Assembly: GCF_008831285.2 (NCBI RefSeq) | Contig: NW_022204803.1 | Location: 32,501-43,517 of the forward strand | DNA from: Nymphaea colorata | Lineage: Eukaryota > Streptophyta > Magnoliopsida > Nymphaeales > Nymphaeaceae | Reading direction: 5' to 3' | DNA: 11,017 bases | Part shown: one piece after another, positions 1 to 7,890 of the stretch | How positions within the stretch are numbered: the first letter of the stretch is position 1 | Layout of the letters: each line of letters starts with the position of its first letter | Notes under the pieces: generated by a model | Told to the model about the DNA's origin: nothing | Database searches by the model: none | What the model saw: only the letters and a program-made list of their open reading frames with translations | Made by a program: the position numbers and the translations under genes

Positions 1-1421
1 CGACCGAGCTTACCCTTAACCTCACTCTCTCTAGTTCTAGCTCTCGGCCTAACCTACCCTTTAGCTAGGTTAACCTCCCTATCGAACCTAAGCCCTGTTG
101 ACTCTCGGCCTACCCCAGCCCGAGCCCTCTTATCTTGACTGTTCTACCTGTAGAGCCCCGCCAGTCCAAGCCCAGCCCTGCCGTAGCTAGGGACTAGGTT
201 CAGTCGGCGACGCTAGCGCACCGCTAGCAGTCCTCGGCCAGCACCTCGGCTGCGCTCTCCATCGTCGGGTTTCCTGCCGGCGTCCGTGGCTGAGCCATTC
301 GGAGAATAGGCAGGTAGGCACTGCCGAACTCGGCTTTCGCCCCCCTCGTCTTGTCCGCGGCTTCTGTCCAGCCTAGCGGCGACAGTCGGTCGCCCTCTCC
401 TCTCGGCTCCAGGCAGCAGGTGGCTGCCCAGTCGACCTTCCCCCGCCGACCTGTCTTCAGTTTGCAAGCGGCAACGCGCCAGCGCCTCGGCGACATCCAG
501 TCGCTGCTCTTCCGGCGTCCAAGGCGACAGCGACTCGCCTTTGTTTTTGCCGCTGCTACCGTAGGTCTGCACTCGACAGTCAGGTCTCGTCCGTCAGTCT
601 GTGCCCGACCGCAGTTTGCTGTCCTCTCGGCCACTCGTCAGCCGGCCGCATCCGACAGCTAGCCCGTGTCCTTCACGGCCGCGCGTCCGGAGGTGATTCT
701 CGACAGCAGGTGGCTGTCTCTGTTCCTCGCGTGACCGTCTTTGCTCGGCAGCAGGCTACTGTTCCAGGCAACGTCTGTCTACTCGTCCGACAGCAGGAGG
801 CTGTCCAGGCCGCGCGCTTCTCGCCGGCCCGTTGCTGCATTGCCTGGGGTTTGGTCTTCACCCCGCGGTTGTTCCGGCTCAGCCAAGGCTAGCCCTTGGC
901 CGGTAACACCTTAGCTCACTTGTAGATTCCGGGGAGGGTGTTGTGCTTTCGGTTTTAGGATTCCATTTAGTTTGTTTTAGTTATTGTTTTAGCCCAAGGC
1001 TTCGGCCTAGCTCCCTGCCGTGGTACCTCAAGGGCCAGCTGCCCGAGACACGACCACAAGGAGCCGACCGTACCCATTTGCTTATTGTTGGGCGTGGTTT
1101 GCTCGTTCGTCTTGTGTGTTTGGTTGAGTGGTTTGTTGAGTGAGACGAGTGAATTCTTGTATCGCTTACGATTGTAAAAGCCGCGTCAACCCTTGTAGTG
1201 TTTGTCTTAGGTCTGCCCGTAGTTAGGATTTGGGAATAAGGGTATTCCGCACCTGAATCTTCTGTCCTAAGGGTTTTTGCGCCGGGGTCTGTCCGGCCGG
1301 GTAGAAGTGTTGTAATTAATTGTCTTAGGAATTTTCGGTTTTTGAGTAGCACTCAAGAGACCTGGGAAGGTAGGTCGCTCTTGGTTAGGAAATTCTAGTT
1401 CTAGCAGGAGTGGTACTAACA
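1..1421 (+). repeat. 5' LTR, 3' portion only
   Basis: Bases 1-1421 repeat at 9134-10554 with a constant offset of 9133. By eye there is a single difference: T at 845 versus C at 9978, the latter in a CpG. The end CTAACA at 1416-1421 is followed after two bases by the primer binding site, which fixes the LTR boundary. The first 200 bases are pyrimidine-rich with many CTAG words, 200-900 is GC-rich and full of short inverted repeats, and 930-1421 is T-rich. It contains no ATG on the plus strand. Frames seen here on either strand are not believable genes. Confidence 0.95.
212..900 (+). other. Series of pentaloop hairpins in the LTR leader (5' copy)
   Basis: Perfect 6-bp arms around a 5-nt loop: 212-228, 378-394, 412-428, 702-718, 789-805; a 7-bp version at 882-900; a G.U-containing 7-bp version at 488-506; a 5-bp version at 664-678; a decayed one at 747-763. 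The 412, 702 and 789 members share loop AGGTG or AGGAG and show a paired change (GGCAGC/GCTGCC versus GACAGC/GCTGTC). A 7-bp stem with 7-nt loop is at 521-541. Confidence 0.5.
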
Positions 1422-1643
1422 ATTGGTATCAGAGCAGTCTTGAGGCTGTTATTGAAGTTCAAGCACTCGTTGCAAGAAGATTCAGCTTCAGCAAATCAGT
1501 CAAGGCGAGGAGTGTTTGAGTCCAGCTTTCAGCAGTGCATTTTCCGTGTGCGTTAGTTTAGGATTTTCTTTTGTCGTTGGCTCCAAATAGCCAAATTCCT
1601 TAGTTTGTGCGTGTTTTCACTGGGTGCCTAACTCACGAATTCT
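1422..1643 (+). promoter_or_regulatory. Untranslated leader between LTR and gag
   Basis: These 222 bases hold the primer site and then no gene. There is no ATG before the one at 1644. A packaging signal would be expected here by analogy with other retroelements, but I see no specific motif. A T-rich stretch ending in CCAAATAG near 1588 and a TTTCAG at about 1526-1531 could act as splice acceptors, but nothing proves it. Confidence 0.7.
1424..1435 (+). other. Primer binding site for initiator tRNA-Met
   Basis: TGGTATCAGAGC is complementary to the 3' end of plant initiator tRNA-Met, the usual primer of plant Ty3/gypsy chromoviruses. The match covers 12 bases and then stops. It lies two bases after the LTR end, the normal spacing. 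Minus-strand DNA synthesis would start here. Confidence 0.93.
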
Positions 1644-3473
1644 ATGGGTAAATCCAAGAAGAACGTGAGCTCCGATGAGCCTGTTCTTGAGGACATTCCT
1701 CAGGAGCAAGCAGGAGATGCCCCTCCAACTCAAAGGGGGCAAGTTCCGGACTATGCCTTAGGTAGAATCCTAAGCATAGAGAAGGAATTGCTACAAATGC
1801 GTAGCGAAATGGCCAAAGTTGAGAACTTTAGGAAGAAGGACATGGATCGTCAGAACGCGGAACACCAAAAGGAAATGGATGAAATCCGCGCCATGTTCAG
1901 ACAGTTGGCCAACAACCAAACCCAAGTCGTTGTTGAGCAGAGGACCACTCAGGGTCCGAATCAACAGAAAGGAAAAGGTTTGCTAGTTATACCTGGCTAT
2001 CAAACCGACACTGAGGTTAATCCCAACAACATTTCACATGTTGGGACGAGTTTGGAAGGAGGTAGAGTCATGGGACCACCTCCAGACAGGTATCTAAACG
2101 AGCCTACAAGTGAATACTACAGACCTCCTCAAGGTCAACGAACTAGTCAACCCATTCGGAACCCAATTTTTGAGCTTTCCGAAGGAGAGGACGAAACACC
2201 ACTTCGTCCTAGGAGAACTCGAAGAGAGCCTACACGTTTTGAAGAGAGACGGACACCTTCCGTCAAATATGATTTCCCTAAGTTCAATGGGGAACATCTT
2301 CGAGAATGGCTATTCATGGCCGAACGTTTCTTCTTGTGTCACCATGTACCACAAGAAGAATGGATTGAAATCGCTACGGCCAACATGACCGGCGAAGCAA
2401 CAACCCACTACCTCTGGTTTGAACATAAGACGGCCGACCCAACGTGGGAAAAATACAAAGCGAGTCTGCAGTTGCAGTTTGGAGACTCCACGTTCATAGA
2501 TTATGACGAGGATCTCAAAAACTTAACCCAGACCACCACCGTGCCTGTCTACCAAAGGCAATTCGAGAGGTTGGCCAGCATGGTGCAATGGCCAGAGAAG
2601 GCCCTCATAGGGTCGTTCAAGGGTGGACTACGAAGCGATATCAAAAGAGAGATGAAAATCCATCGCTTCGGTAGTTTAGAAGAATGTTTCGCAATGGCCA
2701 GGCTGTATGAGGAGAGAATTGAAGAGAGAAAAGAAGAAAAAAGAGAGAAACGAGAAAGAAAGGCTCGTAAGTCGGACAAGTTGAGGAAGAAACCCTCATT
2801 CTCCTCTACTTCTCGGAATCAAAGTAGAGAATTCCGTCCCCAAGGGAAGGAATTGGTTCCCTACAACCGTGGGAACGATTATAGGCCCAACCCAAGACCG
2901 GGCCGTGACCTCCCAACACGTTACCTGACCCCAAAACAAATAGAAGAGTATAGGAAGAAGGGCCTATGCTTTAGATGTGAGGGTAAGTGGGAGAAGAACC
3001 ACCAGTGCAAGGCACTATTCAACATCGTGGTGGTTGATGAACCGGAGACAAGCTCCAGTTCAGAGAGCGATTCTTCCTCTAGCTCTAGTTCCAGTTCCTC
3101 GTCTGATGAGGAAGTCCAAGTGAAGAGAAAAGGAAAGAAAATTGAATCTGAGGAACCACAGAAGGGAGAAACCTCGAACAGAGAAGACAAATCTGAAGAG
3201 GTTGAATCCTTACATTCTATCCAGGATCCCCATAAGGCTAACGCCATGAGAGTTTTTGGCCGCATCAATGGCCAGAAAGTTTTGATTCTGCTCGATAGCG
3301 GTGCAACAAACAACTTCTTAACCGAAGAAGCCGCTGAGAAGTGCAAGGTCACTCTCAATGAGAGCAGCCCACAGACTATAATCGTGGGAGGGGTCATAGA
3401 CTCAAGTGCATTCATGAAGGAAAGGGCATTGATGTCAACATCAAGAAGAAGAACTTCAAAGTGGATTGCCTAG
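1644..3473 (+). CDS. gag: Gag polyprotein with N-terminal half of protease
   Basis: The start at 1644 is the first ATG in the window and has G at +4. Residues about 41-95 are heptad-like and charged, probably a coiled coil. Residues about 209-350 are the Ty3-type capsid core (opens YDFPKFNGEHLREWL). Residues 353-384 are a highly charged Glu/Lys/Arg helix. A zinc knuckle uses C442, C445, H453 and C455, the shortened CX2CX7HXC form common in plant gypsy Gag. Residues about 470-492 are an acidic Ser-rich run using all six Ser codons. Protease begins with LLDSGATNNF, catalytic D551 (codon at 3294). Homology leaves this frame near 3416; the last 19 or so residues to the stop at 3471-3473 are out of frame and not conserved. 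Gag itself is intact; it packages RNA in the cytoplasmic particle. Confidence 0.94.
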   Translation: MGKSKKNVSSDEPVLEDIPQEQAGDAPPTQRGQVPDYALGRILSIEKELLQMRSEMAKVENFRKKDMDRQNAEHQKEMDEIRAMFRQLANNQTQVVVEQRTTQGPNQQKGKGLLVIPGYQTDTEVNPNNISHVGTSLEGGRVMGPPPDRYLNEPTSEYYRPPQGQRTSQPIRNPIFELSEGEDETPLRPRRTRREPTRFEERRTPSVKYDFPKFNGEHLREWLFMAERFFLCHHVPQEEWIEIATANMTGEATTHYLWFEHKTADPTWEKYKASLQLQFGDSTFIDYDEDLKNLTQTTTVPVYQRQFERLASMVQWPEKALIGSFKGGLRSDIKREMKIHRFGSLEECFAMARLYEERIEERKEEKREKRERKARKSDKLRKKPSFSSTSRNQSREFRPQGKELVPYNRGNDYRPNPRPGRDLPTRYLTPKQIEEYRKKGLCFRCEGKWEKNHQCKALFNIVVVDEPETSSSSESDSSSSSSSSSSSDEEVQVKRKGKKIESEEPQKGETSNREDKSEEVESLHSIQDPHKANAMRVFGRINGQKVLILLDSGATNNFLTEEAAEKCKVTLNESSPQTIIVGGVIDSSAFMKERALMSTSRRRTSKWIA

Positions 3474-4624
3474 TCATTCCATTAGACGGAGTCGACTTGA
3501 TTTTAGGAATGCCTTGGTTCCTAACTTGGAAGGATATTCGTTGGGATGTGAAGAACTTTGCCATGACGTTCATCCCAGACGGAGAAGGGGAATCGATCAC
3601 TCTTCAGGGACTCGCCAGCTCCACGCGTCCCAAGGCAGCATTGCGGTCCATCCAACATGAACAACCCGCTTGTTGGGTACTCACATTGGCTACGGATGTA
3701 CCGGTATCTGAAGATAAGGTGGAAGAACCAATTCCACCAAGCATTCAATTGGTCCTAGACCAATTTCCAGCCATTTTTGATGAGCCCAAAGGCTTACCGC
3801 CTAAACGGGCATATGATCATCGCATCGTCCTCGCACATGGTGCGGAGCCTGTCAACGTCAGGCCATATAGGTATGGGCACAGCCAGAAGGCGGAGATCGA
3901 GCGCCTTGTGAAAGAAATGTTGGAGAGCGGAATCATTAGGCCTAGTTGCAGCCCTTTTTCTTCACCAGTTCTCTTAGTGAAGAAGAAGGACAACACTTGG
4001 CGATTCTGTATTGATTACAGGGCGCTGAATGAGGTGACCGTTAAGGATCGGCACCCCATACCAGTTATTGATGAGTTGTTAGACGAATTGGCCGGCGCCA
4101 CAGTATTTTCCAAGATTGATCTCAGAGCCGGCTATCATCAAATCAGAATGTTCGATAAAGACGTCTTGAAGACAGCGTTCAGAACGCATGACGGGCATTA
4201 TGAATTTCTCGTAATGCCTTTTGGACTGACAAATGCACCGGCTACATTCCAGCGGTGTATGAATGATGTGTTTAGAGCCCATCTCAGAGACTTCATCCTC
4301 GTATTTTTCGATGACATACTCATCTATAGTAAGGACGAGGAGCAACACAAGAGGCACCTGGAAATAACTCTAGGTATTCTTCAGGAGCACCAGCTCTTTG
4401 CGAAGATGTCCAAATGCAGTTTTGGACAATCTTCCATTGGATATCTCGGACACATCGTGTCCCGAGAAGGGGTTCGGGCAGACCCCGAAAAGTTGCACGC
4501 CATGGAGAAATGGCCTCTGCCCAAGGACCTCAAAGGTCTAAGAGGATTCCTCGGATTAACTGGGTACTACAGGAGATTCATCCAGGGATATGGCATTATT
4601 GCCAGCCCCTCACCCAGATGCTGA
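3416..4624 (+). pseudogene. pol: Pol part 1: C-terminal protease and reverse transcriptase (frame-broken)
   Basis: This frame is open from 3362, but family-like sequence starts only near 3416, where the gag/protease frame loses it. It continues protease with the typical DLILGMPWF flap-and-end motif at about 3495. Next comes RT: SSPVLLVKKKD, the first catalytic Asp in KIDL (codon 4118), FGLTNAPATFQ, the catalytic FFDD pair (codons 4310 and 4313), and the thumb/connection YLGHIVS and GLTGYYRRFI. All RT catalytic residues are present. It copies element RNA to DNA. There is no own start codon: it was ancestrally fused to Gag/protease, and the shift of net -1 between frames has no aligned slippery heptamer. 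It ends at a TGA at 4622-4624 just after homology leaves the frame near 4603. I infer a broken pol and not a separate gene. Confidence 0.9.
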
Positions 4625-6375
4625 AGAAAGGAGCCTTCTCTTGGACTGAGAAGTCGAGAGTTGCTTTTGACAAGCTGAAAGCAGCTCTAATGACCGCCCC
4701 AGTACTAACTCTACCCGATTTCTCAAAGACTTTCACTATTGAAACAGATGCGTGTGAAGTCGGCGTCGGAGCAGTACTAGGACAAGATGGTCATCCCATC
4801 GCGTATATGTCCAAGGCCTTGACTAGCCGGGCCAAGCCCCTCTCCACATATGAGAAGGAGTTGCTTGCAATCGTAATCGCGGTGGAAAAGTGGCGTCCAT
4901 ACTTGATTGGACGCAAGTTTATCGTCAGGACCGATCAAAACAGCCTGAAGTACATGTTGAAACAACGTGTGTCCACCCCCACTCAACAGAGATGGCTAGC
5001 GAAGCTCTTGGGGTATGACTTTGAAATCGAGTACAAGAAGGGTCCTGAGAACAAGGCGGCGGATTCTCTTTCCCGCCTCACTGAACAGTTGATGACTTTG
5101 TCTGTGGTGGAGACGGACATTTGGACGAGATTAGCCCAGGATCAACATGATGACCAGTCATTAAGGCTAATCAAGACTTCGGTTCAACAGAACCCCGGAT
5201 CCATTCCTTTGTATTCAGTCAAAGGAAATCTTCTGTATAGGAAGGACAAGGCTGTAGTCCCTCCTAACTCTGGGCTAAGGCAGGAACTCCTGCAGCATTT
5301 TCATGACACCCCCGCAGCGGGTCATGAAGGGGTCGCTAAGACCCTTGCGCGAATAAAGGCCCAATTTTGGTGGCGAGGAATAAAGGCAGAAGTGCAAAAC
5401 TACGTCAAGAAGTGTATAGTCTGCCAGAGGGAGAAGTACGAGGCCATCAAGCCTCCTGGTCATTTGAACCCTCTGCCTATACCAACCAAGCCGTGGACTG
5501 ATGTCACGATGGACTTCATCGACGCCATGCCTCGATCAGAAGGGAAAGAGGCAGTCTTAGTTGTCGTGGATCGGCTCACGAAGTATAGTCACTTCGCCCC
5601 CTTGCCGAGGTTGTATCAAGGGCCACTAGTGGCCAACGTCTACCAAGAGTATATCGGGAAACTGCATGGAATGCCACAGTCCGTCGTCTGTGACAGAGAC
5701 TCCATCTTTCTGAGTGCATTCTGGCAGGAGTACATGAAGAATATGGGTACGACGTTAAACTTTAGTACTGCCCACCACCCACAAACAGATGGGCAAAGTG
5801 AAATTGTCAACCGGTCCTTGGAGACTTATCTCCGTTGCTTCGCAGGAGAACGACCATCAACATGGGTTACGTATCTGCCTTGGGCAGAATGGTCGTACAA
5901 CACGAGTCTTCACTCGTCTACTGGCATCACCCCTTACGAGGGTGTATATGGATTTCCACCCCCATCAATACCAAGGTATGAAGGAGGAACTGCGGAAGAT
6001 GATGCAGTAGATTGTGAGTTGCGCACCAGAGAAGAGGTCTTAGAATCTCTCAAGGAAAACATCGTCAAGGCGCAAAATCGTATGAAGCAAGTGTACGATA
6101 AGGGAAGGAAGGACCGGGAGTTTCAGGTGGGAGACTATGTGTGGCTTAAGAGGTTGCCTCTTAAGCAAAAGTCCTTGATGGGTCAGCCCTATTCGAAGTT
6201 GCTACCTCGATATTATGGACCCTATCCGGTGATTCAGAAGATAGGGAAGGCTGCGTACAGACTTGGCCTTCCAAGAACAGCGTTGGTACATCCAGTCTTT
6301 CACGTCACCAGGCTTAAGCCTCATCAGGGTGATGTACCTACTTTGATCGAGCAAGTCCCGGATAGTTTGCCAACT

Positions 6376-6513
6376 CCCTACCGTATTCTCAAACACAGGT
6401 ATGTACAGCGGCAAGGGAGAACCAGGCACGAGGTGCTCGTAGAATGGGAGGGACCCGACAGGGGTACTTCTTGGGAGGAATTCGGGACGATCATTCACCG
6501 TTTCCCCTCTTCT
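6376..6513 (+). other. Chromodomain at integrase C-terminus
   Basis: The segment reads PYRILKHRYVQR, then VLVEWEG and SWEEF, ending near RFPSS. This is the usual plant chromovirus order: ILxxR start, hydrophobic strand, W-x-G, then the second W before the final helix. Both tryptophans are present. The aromatic normally following W-x-G is a proline here, so the methyl-lysine cage looks incomplete, as in many plant (group II type) integrase chromodomains. The inferred role is targeting insertion to heterochromatin. Confidence 0.85.
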
Positions 6514-6532
6514 AGCGCTCGAGGACAAGCGC

Positions 6533-6549
6533 AAAGTAGGGAGGGGGAA
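6533..6549 (+). other. Polypurine tract (plus-strand primer)
   Basis: AAAGTAGGGAGGGGGAA is a 17-base tract, all purine but one T, two bases before the proposed LTR start TGTTACGG. It sits at the end of the chromodomain reading frame, the usual place in plant gypsy elements. RNase H leaves it as primer for plus-strand synthesis. Confidence 0.85.
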
Positions 6550-6551
6550 TC

Positions 6552-6813
6552 TGTTACGGACCAATTTCCAGGTCCCGTGCAGATGGAGGCAGAGCAGGCC
6601 GAACCCAGTCGGCGTAAGAGGAAGGCGTCAGAGATTTGGGCGCGTTCTCTTCAGCTCGCGCAGGTAAGTCCCAAGGAGAAGGATTCTGCACCAGCGTCAG
6701 TTGCAGTGGGAGGAGCGGGAGGAGCAGCTGAAGCCAAGACGGTGCTTGAACTGGGTACGTCTCAGGGTGATTGTGATTCTAGAGTAGGTCTCACTAAGCT
6801 AGTAGAGTCTTAA
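6552..6813 (+). other. Pol C-terminal tail coded inside the LTR
   Basis: The pol frame stays open for 87 codons past the LTR start. The tail has a basic cluster (SRRKRKA) resembling a nuclear localisation signal, then low-complexity Ala/Gly sequence. I recognise no domain. A consensus splice donor CAG|GTAAGT lies inside it at 6661-6668. Whether the tail is made as protein, or the frame is open by chance, cannot be settled from one copy. Confidence 0.6.
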
Positions 6814-6851
6814 CCAAGTGAGTCCGGTCTTATGTCCCTTGAGGCTAGCCA

Positions 6852-6905
6852 AAGACCAAGGTCTTAGGCAAATGGCTCGGTCAAACCAGACCGAGCTCTT
6901 GGTCT
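6852..6905 (+). repeat. Nested inverted repeats in LTR U3
   Basis: GCTCGGTC at 6875-6882 pairs with GACCGAGC at 6889-6896 (8 bp, 6-nt loop). It is enclosed by AGACCAAG at 6853-6860 pairing with CTTGGTCT at 6898-6905 (8 bp). The left outer arm can also fold locally as AAGACC-AA-GGTCTT at 6852-6865. The inner loop contains GTCAAA, a W-box-like core. Confidence 0.6.
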
Positions 6906-7162
6906 AGTCAACCGAAGTGAGGGCGGGTCCCCTCACGAGGTCCCCACCCTGGGCTCACAAGGCTCAGGGGTTTTAACCCTTTTGTTTACGAGTTGGGCAT
7001 TAGGCCCGAGTCTAGTTTAAGTGTTTTTTGTTAAGCAAATAGGTTTGCTTTCGTTGGGTTTTGAAATAAGGACCTAGCCAAGCGGGTTGTGCTTGGCAAT
7101 ATGGATTTGGATTGTGGGTAGAGAACGAGATCTGGATTGTAGACTCGTTCAATTAGGACATG

Positions 7163-7169
7163 TATATAT
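7163..7169 (+). promoter_or_regulatory. Candidate TATA box of the LTR promoter
   Basis: TATATAT lies in an AT-rich stretch at 7150-7205, the most TATA-like site I see in the LTR. A start 25-35 bases downstream would fall near 7194-7204, ahead of a CT-rich tract (CTCTCTCCTCC, about 7231) typical of plant transcript starts. ATG density falls sharply after this point, which fits transcription starting here. This gives a transcript leader of about 3.58 kb before gag if unspliced. Confidence 0.5.
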
Positions 7170-7314
7170 TGTTTTGGATCTTAGAGTTGTATCGAATATT
7201 GAACTAAGAAAGCATTTGCAAGGTTTGCAATCTCTCTCCTCCTCGTGAGGTTGTCTTTCTCTCCCTCGGTCTAGAGGCGAGTTCTTCATCCTCTTCGTCA
7301 GCCATCGAGTTCAC

Positions 7315-7365
7315 ATGGTGAAATCTGCGGTGCCTCTCATCCCCTCGCGTCCCCTTGGCCTGTGA
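7315..7365 (+). other. Candidate upstream ORF of 16 codons
   Basis: ATG at 7315 in good context (CACATGG) opens a 16-codon frame to the TGA at 7363-7365. It is the first ATG after the TATA-like box. If the leader begins near 7195 it would be the first AUG met by ribosomes. A second, three-codon frame is at 7908-7919 (ATG AAG ATT TAA). No coding role for the peptides is implied. Confidence 0.3.
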
Positions 7366-7569
7366 CGCTTCCTAATTCCAGCAAAGCTTCGGGGCATCGG
7401 AGATATTCCGGTGGTGAACTCAAAGCACGACGGCTTGCGGCGGATTCCTCCCTACCGGCGGCAATCCCTCCCTCGTCCACGGCTGATTCCCCTCTTGAAC
7501 TGCAATTCCAGCAAGGTTGGTGCCTTCTTCACAACCCCCGGTGAAGTTGAGAGTCTGATTTTGCTAAAG

Positions 7570-7890
7570 GTAAGGCTGAATTCGGATTAGAATTCAGCAA
7601 CGACTGCTAAATTGTTTTCCTTCGATTCTCGGTTTTCTTCTTGTTGATTGGCGGTTAATCTAGGACAGAATACGCTAATACACGAGGTCTTCTTCGCGGT
7701 CAACCCGTGAGGAAGGTCTGTGTCGAGCATTAAAATCTGTCTTAGATTATCCAAGGATCTTCGTGAAGAAATGCCGTGAAATTTTCGAGTTAACGTAGCC
7801 ACCAAGAGAAGAACGAGAGAGTGGATGCGACCGGACTTTCTTGAAGGGAAATTCGGGTTCTGTCCTACCTCTTGTTCTCTGGTCCAGCAG
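7570..7890 (+). other. Candidate leader intron in LTR
   Basis: Donor AAG|GTAAGG at 7567-7575. Acceptor candidate GTCCAGCAG ending at 7890, after a pyrimidine-rich run (CTACCTCTTGTTCTCTGG). The interval is 321 bp, AT-richer than its flanks, and contains two of the four ATG (7771, 7825) between the TATA-like box and gag. Removing it would leave only two upstream ATG. No RNA evidence; purely sequence-based. Confidence 0.3.
7575..7598 (+). repeat. 9-bp inverted repeat next to the splice-donor candidate
   Basis: GCTGAATTC at 7575-7583 pairs with GAATTCAGC at 7590-7598 around a 6-nt loop. It starts within the last base of the GTAAGG donor, so as RNA the hairpin would sit directly against the donor. 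Confidence 0.6.

Larger units (their letters stand above)
4603..6813 (+). pseudogene. pol: Pol part 2: RNase H, integrase and chromodomain (frame-broken from RT)
   Basis: Homology starts near 4603 (QPLTQMLKKGAF), continuing RT after the second break; the ATG at 4414 in this frame is only a shadow of RT. RNase H: Asp codon 4747 (TDACE), the YEKELLA glutamate, Asp codons 4933 (RTDQ) and 5062 (AADSLSR). Integrase zinc finger HHCC: codons 5302, 5323, 5413, 5422. Integrase core: Asp 5512, Asp 5692 (CDRD), Glu 5800 (GQSE), with exactly 35 residues between the last two, the classical D35E. The GPY/F module begins at 6217 and the chromodomain at about 6376. The tail crosses the polypurine tract and runs 262 nt into the 3' LTR to the stop at 6811-6813. 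All catalytic residues are intact. Products would remove the RNA strand and insert the DNA copy in the nucleus. Confidence 0.92.

Noticed and set aside
213-1352. Open frames in the LTR on both strands (repeated at 9346-10485)
   Set aside because: Most plus-strand ones lack any ATG. They overlap each other, are GC-driven, have no recognisable domain, and are duplicated only because the LTR is.
2921-3415. 164-codon minus-strand frame opposite gag
   Set aside because: Mirror of the Ser-rich and charged gag codons; Gag on the plus strand explains the region.
3362-3473. Programmed -1 frameshift between gag/protease and pol
   Set aside because: The two frames overlap here, but I found no X XXY YYZ heptamer in the gag frame, and the switch falls inside the protease domain, an unlikely place for a designed shift. 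A second similar break at 4603 also argues for damage or sequence error.
4414-4602. ATG at 4414 as the start of the RNase H-integrase protein
   Set aside because: Its first 60 or so residues are an out-of-frame reading of RT; homology begins only near 4603.
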